DNA of 64,000 nt. It comes from CAWKAV01 sp963847735 (GTDB lineage: Bacteria > Desulfobacterota > Desulfuromonadia > Desulfuromonadales > BM103). The position numbers and the translations under genes are program-made. The stretch spans positions 434,001 to 498,000 of the forward strand of contig CAWKAV010000016.1 in NCBI GenBank assembly GCA_963847735.1, written 5' to 3'. The stretch's first letter is position 1. Each line of letters begins with the position of its first letter. Shown here in pieces: positions 55,538 through 64,000 of this stretch. Below the pieces are notes generated by a model. It did no database searches and was not told where the DNA came from. It worked only from the letters and a program-made list of their open reading frames with translations.

Positions 55538-56367
55538 TTGCATAGAGACGTTCGGAAATTCATCGGTTCAGCACGGCAAGCACAGCAATCGAGCCTACCT
55601 GATGAGCCTCTCCCTTGATGACCTCCCCGAGATTCTGCCGCACCTCGACAACCTCGCCCTCACCCAGAGATACACGAAGATCTTTGCCAAGGTACCGGCT
55701 CAGGCCAAGGAGCTTTTTGCCGGCAATCAGTATCAGGCTGAAGCCGACATCCCGGGTTTTTACGGAGGAGAAGAGGGCGTGTTCTTTATGGCGAAATATT
55801 TTTCTTCTGAGCGAGAGGTCGAAAAAAGACCGGAACTGGTGAAAAATGCCCTCGAAGCGGCCTGCGAAAAGCCCATGCTGGAGCAGGCCCCGGTTCTGGA
55901 ATCTCCCCTGGTCTGTCGGCCCACCGAACCGCAGGACGCCGACGCAGATGGCCGAACTCTATCGGGAGGTTTTTGCCAGCTACCCTTTCCCCATCCATAA
56001 TCCCGAGTATCTGATAGAAACCATGGCGAGCCATTTCTTCTATTACGGGCTCTGGGACCAGGATAAGCTCGTTGCCCTGGCCTCCGCAGAGACGGATCTC
56101 CGTGGTCAGAACGCCGAAATGACCGATTTTGCCACACTTCCAGCTTACCGTTCCAAGGGGCTGGCCAGCTACCTGCTCGCCCAACTGGAAGATGCCTCGG
56201 CTGAGCGCGGCATCCGGACAGCTTACACCATCGCCAGGGCCTATTCGTATGGTATGAACATTACCTTCTCCAAACAGGGCTATACGTACAGTGGCACCCT
56301 GACCCATAACACCCAGATTTCGGGGGAACTTGAAAGTATGAATGTCTGGTACAAGGCCTTGTCATGA
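55530..56367 (+). CDS. ablB: Beta-lysine N6-acetyltransferase (AblB), frameshifted
   Basis: Starts at ATG 55530, overlapping the end of ablA by eight bases, and ends at TGA 56365-56367; about 278 aa. The N-terminal part (LSLDDLPEILPHLDNLALTQRYTKIFAKVP; NQYQAEADIPGFYGG) precedes a C-terminal GNAT acetyltransferase domain with AEMTDFATLPAYRSKGLASYLLAQLE (acetyl-CoA loop) and NVWYKALS at the end. One indel near 55935 separates them. It acetylates beta-lysine, completing synthesis of a compatible solute used in salt stress by methanogens and marine bacteria. Confidence 0.88.
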
Positions 56368-57000
56368 TACTACCGGAGGGAGCCCACAATTTCATCAGTT
56401 CCGCCACCCTCTTGCTGATGCTGCTCAACCCGTTTCTACTGATCCTCTACCTGACTTGACCTGGTCCAGGACATGGATTTCGCGACCTTCAGTAAAATCC
56501 TGATCCGGGCCGGCATCATCAGCGGAACGGTATTTACACTGTTCGCCTGGGTCGGAGAACAGATGTTCACTGATATTCTGCAGGCCCGCTTTGCCTCTTT
56601 TCAGGTCTTCGGCGGAATTATTTTTCTTCTGATCGGCATTCAGTTTGTCTTCTCGGGGCCGAAGGCTCTGCAAAAGATGCGAGGGGCGCCGGAACATATT
56701 GCTGGAGCCATTGCTCTGCCGATCATGATCGGCCCCGGCACCGTCAGCGCCAGCATCCTCGCGGGGAACCAGCTTTCCCTGGCGCTTTCCCTCGCTTGCA
56801 TTGTATTGACCATGGCCATCACTGTCATCACCATGCTTTTTCTTAAAAAAATTCACGATTTCGTCCGACCTCGCAATGAGAAACTCATTGAGCGATATGT
56901 CGAAGTGATGGGCCGCATCACCGCGCTGGTCGTCGGAACCTATTCGATTGAAATGATCATGCAGGGGTTGGCTGCCTGGGCCAATATTTTACGTTCATGA
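56364..57000 (+). CDS. MarC-family membrane protein, frameshifted
   Basis: The start ATG 56364 overlaps the ablB stop (ATGA). The first 31 codons (ISSATLLLMLLNPFLLILYL) are in one frame and end at a TGA near 56457. One indel restores the frame to MDFATFSKILIRAG onward. MarC blocks are present: FQVFGGIIFLLIGIQFV, GAIALPIMIGPGTVSASI and a last helix with VEVMGRITALVVGTYSIEMIMQG. About 210 aa with six hydrophobic helices. The family is an integral membrane group of uncertain transport role. Overlap with ablB suggests it belongs to the osmolyte operon. Confidence 0.83.
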
Positions 57001-57046
57001 TACCTGGGGGGCATTTATCAAGCATGCAGGGAGCATGGCTCTGAAG

Positions 57047-57141
57047 GAGAGCAATCTGAGGAGAGCAATCGAGGGGCAATCTGAGGAGAGCAATCTGAGG
57101 AGAGCAATCTGAGGAGAGCAATCTGAGGAGAGCAATCTGAG
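57047..57141. repeat. Tandem repeat, 14-bp unit, about seven copies
   Basis: The unit GAGAGCAATCTGAG is repeated from 57047 to 57141. Five units are perfect (57047-57060 and 57086-57141 as four consecutive units); two in the middle are degenerate and shortened. It lies just after the marC-like stop and before a minus-strand hypothetical gene. Confidence 0.9.
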
Positions 57142-57194
57142 ACACATGTTTTCGTCTCGTCAGTGGTTATAGAACGCCTTAACTATGTTTACTG

Positions 57195-57566
57195 TCATCC
57201 ATTATTATGCAAATTTTTGAGCCAGACAATTGCATCTCCAATATTGCAAAAAATTGCAAAGGGTTTTTGGCTGAGGGTCGCTTCAATGGCGGCCATTTTT
57301 TTTGCCGTATCTTTTGGAGCGACAATTGCTATTCCAACCAACCTATCCTGGATATTAATGACACTGAAAACCTCCATTCGTAACATTTTATACTTATTCT
57401 TTCTGTTAATTATAATGCTATATTTGCCTCTAACACGCTTATTAATTAAATCATAAAAATCTGTAGCAGCCCTTTTATCTATCACGATATTAGGGTTTGC
57501 TTCAAACAGCACAATACATTCATCTATCAGTGTAATTTTCGCCGTTCCAAGATCAATGGATTCCAT
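57195..57566 (-). CDS. Hypothetical protein, possible STAS/SpoIIAA-like fold
   Basis: A 123-aa protein from ATG 57566 (CAGGGA about 7 bp upstream); the frame is open further 5'. The sequence is alpha/beta in pattern: MESIDLGTAKITLIDECIVLFEANPNIVID, then DFYDLINKRVRGKYSIIINRK, then DRLVGIAIVAPKDTAKKMAAIE and KPFAIFCNIGDAIVWL. This strand-helix alternation suggests a SpoIIAA-like domain, but I am not certain. No Cys cluster or membrane helix is present. Confidence 0.55.
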   Translation of the reverse strand: MESIDLGTAKITLIDECIVLFEANPNIVIDKRAATDFYDLINKRVRGKYSIIINRKNKYKMLRMEVFSVINIQDRLVGIAIVAPKDTAKKMAAIEATLSQKPFAIFCNIGDAIVWLKNLHNNG

Positions 57567-57744
57567 TAAACTGTCCCTGAAGAATACCTGACAAAAGTCA
57601 AAATACGGAAGAGTTCCATTCCCCCTGTCGTGTACCAACCTTCTCAGAATAATAATAGCAGTCTCCTCTGGGACAACAAGTGAGGTAGGCTGAAAAAAGT
57701 GGACACCAATCTGTTAGCCTATGAGGCTGAAAAGGAGGTGTCCA

Positions 57745-57852
57745 TTGGAACGCATACCGAGGCAGTTTTACACACATGAATTTAAGCAGAAGGCGGTCAG
57801 TCTGGTTGTCGATGGTGGACTGACGGTTGCGGAAGTCAGTGGTGACTTGTAA
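57745..57852 (+). pseudogene. IS3-family transposase OrfA, N-terminal fragment
   Basis: Thirty-five codons from TTG 57745 read LERIPRQFYTHEFKQKAVSL and on to VDGGLTVAEVSGDL, then stop. This is the start of the helix-turn-helix OrfA of IS3-family elements (EFKQ.AV.LV...G.). The sequence upstream (57680-57740, with GTGGACACC and GGTGTCC) looks like the left end of the element. The rest of the transposase is absent, so it is an inactive remnant. Confidence 0.7.
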
Positions 57853-57904
57853 GAATGCAATTGCCATTAAAAACACTGATATCTCAGTGCCATGCCAGAA
57901 TATC

Positions 57905-58357
57905 TTATTCCGTTGCTGCTGCTTTTGTTACTCCAGACAAGACCTTTTCGACTTTGGCTATTATTTCATCACAACCAATAATGTGATGCCTTTTTTCTAA
58001 GTATCTTGGATCGTTATACGATATCCACACCTTGGATTGAGTATCTTCCCAAATAATCATTTTTTGAGGTAAATCGATGGCGACGCTTTGCTGGCATTGC
58101 ATAAGAGGGCTTCCCACTTTAGGGTTCCCGAATATGATTAGTTGTGTTTCACGTAGTTCTACTCCCACTTTTCGAGCAGCATCGGAATGATTTATTTGAT
58201 TGAATATCGTCATTCCTTTTTCATTCAATATGTTCTCCAGCCTGTCGGTTGTTTCCTTTACGCTGAAAGCACTTTGAACGTTGATTAGGCCATCTGCGGC
58301 CATTGCTGGTAATACAGCAAATAAAACTAACAGTACGGTTATTGAAGCTTTTTTCAT
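57905..58357 (-). CDS. Exported DUF302 protein
   Basis: A 150-aa protein from ATG 58357 (AAGGAG upstream). A signal peptide (KKASITVLLVLFAVLPAMAA) precedes a DUF302 domain: LINVQSAFSVKETTDRLENILNEKGMTIFNQINHSDAARKVGVELR, LIIFGNPKVGSPLMQCQQSVAIDLPQKMIIWED. DUF302 proteins are small alpha/beta proteins of unknown function, some fused to heavy-metal or redox proteins. It lies near the chromate transporter gene. Confidence 0.85.
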   Translation of the reverse strand: MKKASITVLLVLFAVLPAMAADGLINVQSAFSVKETTDRLENILNEKGMTIFNQINHSDAARKVGVELRETQLIIFGNPKVGSPLMQCQQSVAIDLPQKMIIWEDTQSKVWISYNDPRYLEKRHHIIGCDEIIAKVEKVLSGVTKAAATE

Positions 58358-58624
58358 TTTTTGCTCCTTCTTGGATCGCTGCAATATGCGATTTCACCAA
58401 TGAAAAGCCTTGATATCGACTCATATTCTTTCTTATGTACTTATACGAATTGTAGCTGGGAATAGGGCTCGGTCAAATGTTGAGGGCCTCTAACGCTGGT
58501 GTTGTTGATTTTGAGGAGTTATAAACAGCCTGTTTCTGAAGGTGTCCGGCAAGCCCTGCAATCTAGGGATCTGATCACCGCCTTTGATTCGTTCTGGCAG
58601 TGGTGACGTGTGGGACACAAATAT

Positions 58625-59821
58625 TTAGAGCGAAGAAATGATAGCTCCACCAAATCCTGTTGCTCCAACGACAAACCATGGCGGGATTTTCCACAATGTT
58701 AAAAGTCCGAATGCAGCTAAAGCAAGAGCGAAATCTCCCGCCGAAAGAATCCCGCTGCGCCAAACCGGATCGTAGAAAGCTGCCAGCAACAGGCCGACGA
58801 CTGCGGCATTGATACCCATAAGGGCCTGCCTTACAGGTTGATTCTTCCGTAACACATCCCAGAATGGCAGGATGCCAACGACTAACAGGAAAGAAGGCAG
58901 AAAGATTGCGAACAAGCAGAGCAGGCCACCAACCCAGCCGCCGGGTGCAACATTCAAGGCAGCACCCAGAAAAGCGGAAAAGGTAAAGAGTGGCCCCGGC
59001 ACAGCCTGAGCTGCACCGTATCCTGCCAAGAACATGTCCTTGCTGATCCAGCCTGAATTGACGACTTCTGCCTGAAGTAAAGGCAAAACAACATGCCCTC
59101 CACCAAAGACCAGTGAGCCAGATCGATAGAAACTGTCGGCAAGAGCGATGACCTGTGAGCCTCCACCGGCCAATATTGGCAGTATCAGCAATAAGCCAAA
59201 GAAGAGACCGAGACTAATGACAGCGCTCATTTTGCCGGGTGCGAAAAGATGGGGTTCGTGAACGGTTGCCTGATCATGGCGAAGGCAGAACAATCCCACA
59301 ATTGCGCCACCGATGATAGCCGCCATTTGACCTGGAACACCAGGCCAGGCCAATGCAAGGATTGTCGCCAAAACAGCCACGGTCCCACGGGGTTTATCTG
59401 GGCACAGAGCTTTGGCCATCCCCCAGATCGCTTGTGCGACAACCGCGACCGCCACAACTTTGAGTCCATGCAACCAGCCGACTTCAACGATAGATGTTTG
59501 TAATGCTGTGACTCCATATGCGAACAGAATCAATGCCAAGGCAGAAGGAAGAGTGAAGCCAGCCCAGGCTGCTAGTCCACCGCGTAATCCTGACTGGGAT
59601 ATGCCTATACCTATCCCGACCTGACTACTGGCTGGTCCGGGCAAAAACTGACACAGCGCGACCAGGTCAGCATATGTGTCTTCCCTTAAGCATTGACGTC
59701 TGGTGACGAACTCATCACGAAAATATCCCAGGTGAGCAACAGGTCCCCCAAAAGACGTGAGCCCAAGCTTCAAAAAGATTATGAAAACTTGGCCGACAGA
59801 AAGTTTCTTATTGTTGCTCAT
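58625..59821 (-). CDS. chrA: Chromate efflux transporter ChrA
   Basis: A 398-aa membrane protein of the CHR family with two homologous halves: the first has FLKLGLTSFGGPVAHLGYFRDEFV and CQFLPGPASSQVGIGIGISQSGLRGGLAAWAGFTLPSA; the second has FYRSGSLVFGGGHVVLPLLQAEVV and GAAQAVPGPLFTFSAFLGAAL. Proteins of this family export chromate or, in some cases, transport sulfate. The long two-domain form usually confers chromate resistance. No chrB or other chr gene is adjacent. Confidence 0.88.
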   Translation of the reverse strand: MSNNKKLSVGQVFIIFLKLGLTSFGGPVAHLGYFRDEFVTRRQCLREDTYADLVALCQFLPGPASSQVGIGIGISQSGLRGGLAAWAGFTLPSALALILFAYGVTALQTSIVEVGWLHGLKVVAVAVVAQAIWGMAKALCPDKPRGTVAVLATILALAWPGVPGQMAAIIGGAIVGLFCLRHDQATVHEPHLFAPGKMSAVISLGLFFGLLLILPILAGGGSQVIALADSFYRSGSLVFGGGHVVLPLLQAEVVNSGWISKDMFLAGYGAAQAVPGPLFTFSAFLGAALNVAPGGWVGGLLCLFAIFLPSFLLVVGILPFWDVLRKNQPVRQALMGINAAVVGLLLAAFYDPVWRSGILSAGDFALALAAFGLLTLWKIPPWFVVGATGFGGAIISSL

Positions 59822-59912
59822 AGTGTTGAGGTTCGCATCCCATAAGTTGTTTCATCACTAGTGTATAGTTGAAAACAACAATTTCAACAGAGGTCTACAA
59901 ACCCTGATATCT

Positions 59913-59950
59913 AAAAAAATGGCCAACCCAGAAAGGGCAGGCCATTTTCA
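59913..59950 (-). terminator. Terminator of the alcohol dehydrogenase gene
   Basis: AAATGGCC / GGCCATTT stem with an inner AACCC / GGGCA part and a seven-T run on the minus strand, starting 1 bp after the gene's stop. Confidence 0.8.
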
Positions 59951-59951
59951 T

Positions 59952-61010
59952 TTACTCTGATTTGAGAGAAGCCATATCGATGGAGAAACGATATTTAACA
60001 TCAGACTTTAACAAACGTTCGTAGGCCCCGTTGACCTCTTGGATCGGAATGACTTCAACATCGGAGGTGATGTTGTGCTCACCGCAGAAATCAAGCATCT
60101 CCTGAGTCTCTTTGATGCCGCCAATGAGCGACCCTGAGATACTTTTACGTCCAAAGAGCAAGGCGAAAGCGGAAACAGGAAGCGGCTTCTCCGGTGCACC
60201 GACCAAGGTGATGTTACCATCGAGGCCGAGCATATTGATGTAGGCATTGATGTTGTGCTCGACTGCAATGGTGTCGAGGATGAAGTCAAAACTGCCAGTG
60301 TGCTGTTTCATTTCGTCAGAATTTGTGGAGATAATGACCTCGTGGCCACCGAGGCGCAGTGCATCCTCTTTCTTTCCCGGTGAGGTGGTGAAGACCACAA
60401 CGTGGGCACCGAAAGAACGGGCGAACTTCACTCCCATGTGCCCCAGACCACCGAGACCGACAACGCCAACCTTTTTCCCTTTAAGGTTGCCCCAGCGGCG
60501 CATTGGCGAGTAGGTTGTGATTCCGGCACAGAGAAGCGGCGCCACCCCGGCCAGATTGAGGTTGTTGGGGATGCGCAAGACGAATCGTTCATCGACGACG
60601 ATGCTTTCAGAATATCCACCATAGGTCACACCGCCGAGGTGCTTGTCCGTGGAGTTGTAAGTAAAGGTTGCGTTTGTACAGAACTGCTCTACGTCTGCCT
60701 GACAATGGGGACAGGTCTGGTCTGAATCGACCAAGCAGCCGACCCCGACTATATCTTCCGGATTGAAGCTCTTGACTTCGCTGCCGACCTTGATGACCCG
60801 GCCGACAATTTCGTGACCCGGCACGCAGGGATAGGTCGTGGGCATAACGCTGCTCCACTCGTTACGCGCCGTATGCAGGTCGGAGTGGCAAATACCACAA
60901 AACAGTATTTCGATCTGCACGTCACGTTCGCCTGTCTCGCGACGCTGGATGCTGTCGAAGGCCAACGGTGAGATGGCGCTAGAGGCTGAATAGGCTTTGG
61001 CTTTGAACAT
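59952..61010 (-). CDS. Zinc-dependent NAD(P) alcohol dehydrogenase (YahK/CAD-like)
   Basis: A 352-aa protein from ATG 61010 with AAAGGA upstream. Catalytic zinc site CGICHSDLHTARNEW and PGHEIVGRV, structural zinc Cys set CLVDSDQTCPHCQADVEQFC, and the Rossmann loop VGVVGLGGLGHMGVKFA are all present. The subgroup resembles E. coli YahK and cinnamyl alcohol dehydrogenases, broad-range aldehyde reductases. The natural substrate cannot be deduced. Confidence 0.88.
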   Translation of the reverse strand: MFKAKAYSASSAISPLAFDSIQRRETGERDVQIEILFCGICHSDLHTARNEWSSVMPTTYPCVPGHEIVGRVIKVGSEVKSFNPEDIVGVGCLVDSDQTCPHCQADVEQFCTNATFTYNSTDKHLGGVTYGGYSESIVVDERFVLRIPNNLNLAGVAPLLCAGITTYSPMRRWGNLKGKKVGVVGLGGLGHMGVKFARSFGAHVVVFTTSPGKKEDALRLGGHEVIISTNSDEMKQHTGSFDFILDTIAVEHNINAYINMLGLDGNITLVGAPEKPLPVSAFALLFGRKSISGSLIGGIKETQEMLDFCGEHNITSDVEVIPIQEVNGAYERLLKSDVKYRFSIDMASLKSE

Positions 61011-61231
61011 AGCTATATCCTTTTTGTTAGGGCTCTAAACAAACGGAGTGGAATATTCATTATAACTCCTCCCACAATCATTTTGCATTACATCTAGGCA
61101 GAAAAAAACGATCCTTAAATCGAGGGCTTTCCTATTTAATATATGGTGGTTTATGAGCATCTCATTTGAACTGAGATTCTATTGTTCGATCTGTCTTTCA
61201 GGAAGAGGCCGGGCTGTCGAATCGAGAAGCT
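61011..61231. other. Intergenic region upstream of the alcohol dehydrogenase
   Basis: About 220 bp, AT-rich; no gene seen. It likely holds the promoter of the dehydrogenase. Confidence 0.35.
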
Positions 61232-61543
61232 TTAAAGCTTTGGTCCCGATTTATCATTATTCTTCAATTTCTTAATATCTAAATAAAAAACCAACCAAAT
61301 GAGGAAATATTTATGGCAATCACCACACTCAAATAACATTGATTTGAAAAATATTTTCATCCAAGAGAGACGGTGTACCCTCTCTAGTTTAGAGCTATTG
61401 CACTTTGGGCAGGAAATATCTATAAGAAATCCGAGCAATTTTACCTCTATTTTTTGATGCAGCTGTAAAAAGCTAGCAGTTATCAAAAAGCGACATGTTT
61501 GATCTGATTTCCATAGAACCTCGTAGGTATTCAGGTCGGTCAC
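61232..61543 (-). CDS. Small hypothetical protein with CPxC / CxxC zinc ribbon
   Basis: A 103-aa frame from GTG 61543. It contains ISCPKCNSSKLERVHRLSWMKIFFKS and then LFECGDCHKYFLIWLVFYL, a typical short zinc-ribbon pair of four Cys followed by a hydrophobic C-terminal segment. The N-terminal ~45 residues are unlike a known domain, so the true start may be further in. Base composition is AT-rich. The Cys pattern supports it as coding. Confidence 0.5.
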   Translation of the reverse strand: MTDLNTYEVLWKSDQTCRFLITASFLQLHQKIEVKLLGFLIDISCPKCNSSKLERVHRLSWMKIFFKSMLFECGDCHKYFLIWLVFYLDIKKLKNNDKSGPKL

Positions 61544-61933
61544 TTAATCTCAATTTACCTCATATCCCTTGCCCTGCAAGAAAATGGACCCCAGTGCAGA
61601 TTCAGGTGGTCATAAATTTTGTGCTAATGGGGGCCTAAATATCTCTATCAATAACACGTCCGTTTTCGTCTCGGCAGTGGTGACTTAAAGGAATAAATGT
61701 GAATGTGTAATCCAACGTAACGTGAAAAAATCTGGGAAACTTTTCGGAGCGAGAGTTTTGACATAGAGCTGAGTACACAGAATATGCTCCCCGATCTCCT
61801 CATCGCGTGCCGCAGAGAGAGGCCAAGCCCAAAGGGGAGGAATCCTGCCTCACAAGTTTCGATTTCATGATAAAATCCCCTCCAATTGCACTTGCAGCCT
61901 GCTGGTGTTCCAACCAAATATGAAGGAGCTCCG
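61544..61933. other. Intergenic region before the GNAT-deacetylase gene
   Basis: About 390 bp. A minus-strand open frame inside has no family features. No clear promoter pattern or hairpin was found. Confidence 0.35.
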
Positions 61934-63676
61934 ATGTTTAGCATCCGCCGTATCTATGACCCCTCAATGCCGGTTAATCGTCAGGCGATCAATCAGGTTC
62001 AGCAGATTCTTCGAGATCAGTTCCCGGCTCTCGATAAGAAAGATATCAAAAAACTTCCCGAGCAGCTAACCAATCCGCTGAAGTACCGGTTTCGCTCGAT
62101 CCTCTCGGTGGCTGAGAATAACAAGGGCGAGGTGGTGGGGTTTGCCCTGCTGCTGCATGCACCGGATCTGAAATTCTGTTATCTCGAATATATCTCGGCG
62201 GCGGATAAGATGACCGGGCGCGGAATCGGTGGAGCACTTTACGAGCGGTTGCGAGGCGAGGCGCGGGCCCTTGGTGGTCTCGGCATTTTTATGGAGTGTC
62301 TGCCGGATGATCCGGCTCTTTGTCGCGACGCCGACATCCTCGCCCAGAACAAGGCGCGACTGAAATTCTATGAGCAGTATGGTGCCCGACCGATTGCCAA
62401 TACCGCTTACGAGACCCCGGTGACCGAAGGGGATGACAATCCCCCGTATCTGATCTTCGACGATCTCGGTGAGGATGTCGAGCTGCCGGCGGCACGCATC
62501 AGCAAAATCGTTCGCGCGATCCTTGAACGCAAGTATGCGCATCTTTGCCCGAAGGCCTACATCGATTTGGTGGTCGATTCCTTCCACGACCCGATCGAGT
62601 TGCGCGAGTTTCGCTACCGCAAAAAGAATCTTCCCAAGTCGTCCAGCAAAGGGCCGCATCCACCTGAGCGGCAGATCGCCCTTGTGGTCAACGATCAGCA
62701 CGATATCCATCACATCCGCGAGCGAGGTTATGTCGAATCGCCGGTGCGCATCCGTTCGATCCTGCGTGAGATCGAACCTACCGGTTTGTTTCATCGGGTG
62801 CCGGTACGGCGCTTCGCCGAGCGCAAGCTCAAGCGGGCTCACGCTGCTGATTTTGTCGATTACCTCAAGACCATGTGCGCCGGACTGCCTGAGAACAAGG
62901 CTCTCTACCCCTATGTATTCCCGATCCGCAACGCTGCGCGGCCGCCCAAGGAGATGGCCGTCAAGGCCGGTTACTACTGCATCGATACCTTCACGCCACT
63001 GACCAGCAACGTCTACCTGGCAGCCAAACGGGCCGTCGACTGTGCCATGACCGCAGCGCGCTGGATTCTCGAGGGGCAACGGCTGGCCTATGCTCTGGTC
63101 CGCCCGCCGGGCCACCACGCCGAGCACCGCGCCTTCGGCGGTTTCTGCTATTTCAATAATGCCGCACTGGCCGCTGAAGAGTTGTGCGAATACGGCAAGG
63201 TGGCGATCCTTGATATCGACTACCACCACGGCAACGGTACCCAGGATATCTTCTACAGGCGACGTGATGTGCTGACGGTCTCAATCCACGGTCATCCGCG
63301 TTTCGCCTATCCCTATTTCAACGGCTTTGAGGACGAGACAGGTGCCGAGCACGGCCTGGGTTACAATCTCAACATTCCACTGCCGGAGCACCTCGACGGC
63401 ACCGGCTACCGGGTCGCACTCGGCAAGGCGATCAAGCGCATTCAGCGCTACAAACCGACATTTCTGATCATCGCCCTCGGCCTCGATACTGCCAACGGCG
63501 ACCCGACCGGGACCTGGAGCCTCAAAGGCCCCGATTTCGTCGAAAACGGCCGCATGCTGGCCGAACTGGGTTTGCCGACTGTGGTGATTCAGGAAGGTGG
63601 GTACGACAGCCGGGTGCTGGGCAGCAACGCCCGACAGTTTTTCAAGGGGCTCTGGGAGGGGACCTTTGGCAGCTGA
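61934..63676 (+). CDS. GNAT acetyltransferase fused to a class II histone deacetylase/acetylpolyamine amidohydrolase
   Basis: A 580-aa two-domain protein from ATG 61934 behind AAGGAG. Residues 1 to about 185 are a GNAT acetyltransferase with KFCYLEYISAADKMTGRGIGGALYERLRGEA, including the acetyl-CoA loop (GRGIGGAL), and QYGARPI near the end. From about 235 on it is an HDAC-fold amidohydrolase: RPPGHHAEHRAFGGFCYFNN (His pair), VAILDIDYHHGNGTQDIF (zinc ligands Asp and His), LGLDTANGDPTGTWSL (Asp ligand) and QEGGYDSRVLG (Tyr). The two activities are opposite: one adds and one removes an acetyl group. Substrate could be a polyamine, an amino acid or a protein. Confidence 0.88.
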   Translation: MFSIRRIYDPSMPVNRQAINQVQQILRDQFPALDKKDIKKLPEQLTNPLKYRFRSILSVAENNKGEVVGFALLLHAPDLKFCYLEYISAADKMTGRGIGGALYERLRGEARALGGLGIFMECLPDDPALCRDADILAQNKARLKFYEQYGARPIANTAYETPVTEGDDNPPYLIFDDLGEDVELPAARISKIVRAILERKYAHLCPKAYIDLVVDSFHDPIELREFRYRKKNLPKSSSKGPHPPERQIALVVNDQHDIHHIRERGYVESPVRIRSILREIEPTGLFHRVPVRRFAERKLKRAHAADFVDYLKTMCAGLPENKALYPYVFPIRNAARPPKEMAVKAGYYCIDTFTPLTSNVYLAAKRAVDCAMTAARWILEGQRLAYALVRPPGHHAEHRAFGGFCYFNNAALAAEELCEYGKVAILDIDYHHGNGTQDIFYRRRDVLTVSIHGHPRFAYPYFNGFEDETGAEHGLGYNLNIPLPEHLDGTGYRVALGKAIKRIQRYKPTFLIIALGLDTANGDPTGTWSLKGPDFVENGRMLAELGLPTVVIQEGGYDSRVLGSNARQFFKGLWEGTFGS

Positions 63677-64000
63677 AGCGCATGGCAAACGACAACAGCT
63701 TAATTGCTGGCAATAGAATATCAAATACGAAAAAAAAGACGGAACCAATCTGCCCTATAAGGTCAGACAGGTAAGGATTCCCTACTTACATATTGTTTCA
63801 CATTTTTTCGGCGTATTCAGATTGGCAGAAGTGCAAAATTCTTGCTGCCTGCAATATAAGAATGGCCCATCCTGAGCGGACGGGCCATTTTGTCTCTGAT
63901 AAGTGGTGATTTATTAGGCGGGAGCTTTAATAGCCACAATTAACATCAACAAGGTTAATTAATGGCTCGTCGTTGAGAACCCGTTGATAATTTTCAATTA
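63677..64000. other. Downstream intergenic region with one terminator
   Basis: About 320 bp to the window edge. A hairpin AATGGCCC / GGGCCATT with T-rich end lies at 63861-63893. No gene was found. Confidence 0.5.
63861..63893 (+). terminator. Hairpin terminator near the window end
   Basis: AATGGCCC / GGGCCATT stem followed by TTTTG, similar in form to the terminator of the alcohol dehydrogenase gene at 59913-59950. Confidence 0.6.

Noticed and set aside
57047..57141. Possible CRISPR array
   Set aside because: The units are directly adjacent with no spacers and are only 14 bp long.
62066..63229. Long minus-strand open frame inside the GNAT-deacetylase gene
   Set aside because: High G+C creates open antisense frames; the plus strand has complete catalytic motifs.

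Overview
The window reads as a chromosomal segment of an anaerobic, metal-respiring Desulfuromonadales-type bacterium (Desulfuromonas, Geopsychrobacter or Pelobacter relatives). The reasons are a Rieske/cytochrome b/pentaheme cytochrome c operon, many small ferredoxins and polyferredoxins, Geobacter-like small proteins (DUF3467, DivIVA-domain, FmdB zinc ribbon), a folate C1 gene set with MetV, and the mercury-methylation pair hgcA-hgcB. NhaD and the lysine 2,3-aminomutase/beta-lysine acetyltransferase pair suggest a saline habitat. The species cannot be fixed from the sequence.

Layout. 1-9.5 kb: YgiQ-type radical SAM protein, SGNH lipoprotein, RarD, S1-repeat protein, BaiN-type flavoprotein, hflK-hflC, a spermidine synthase-like methyltransferase-fold protein and murB; most of these are broken by single-base indels. 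9.5-18.8 kb: cupin, THUMP RNA methyltransferase, rpsU, diguanylate cyclase, DUF1456, glpK, a DUF3467/DUF362/polyferredoxin cluster, a small DNA-binding protein and YceI. 18.8-21.4 kb (minus): aroG-hgcA-hgcB. 21.6-24.4 kb: yggT, divIVA-like, yggU, fmdB-like, rsgA. 24.4-31.4 kb: folD-metV-metF-gcvT-gcvH-gcvPA-gcvPB, a folate/glycine C1 block. 31.5-41.8 kb: TonB, pta, a 763-aa coiled-coil protein, a hairpin-rich non-coding region, ackA, a 56-aa ferredoxin, DUF3426, hpt, DUF1573. 41.9-44.4 kb: the bc-type complex and tRNA-Arg(CCG). 44.4-54.2 kb: gene-poor stretches, an APC permease fused to EIIA-like and RCK_C domains, nhaD, a double universal stress protein, DUF454 and a formate/nitrite channel. 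54.2-57 kb: kamA(ablA)-ablB-marC. 57-64 kb: a 14-bp minisatellite, an IS3 fragment, DUF302, chrA, an alcohol dehydrogenase, and a GNAT plus deacetylase fusion.

How the genes fit together. Pta and AckA interconvert acetyl-CoA and acetate. FolD, MetV/MetF and the glycine cleavage system connect formate-level and methyl-level folate pools with glycine and CO2. HgcA is a corrinoid protein thought to take a methyl group ultimately from methyl-folate, so the C1 block a few kb away is a plausible supplier. The bc-type complex and multiheme cytochrome carry respiratory electrons. NhaD, AblA/AblB and the permease/stress proteins point to sodium and osmotic adaptation.

Quality note. At least eleven conserved genes carry frameshifts, clustered at 2-9 kb and 54-56.5 kb, with one in gcvT. 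Several lie in short homopolymers. This looks more like sequencing or assembly error than biological decay, so such genes are annotated across their full reconstructed span.
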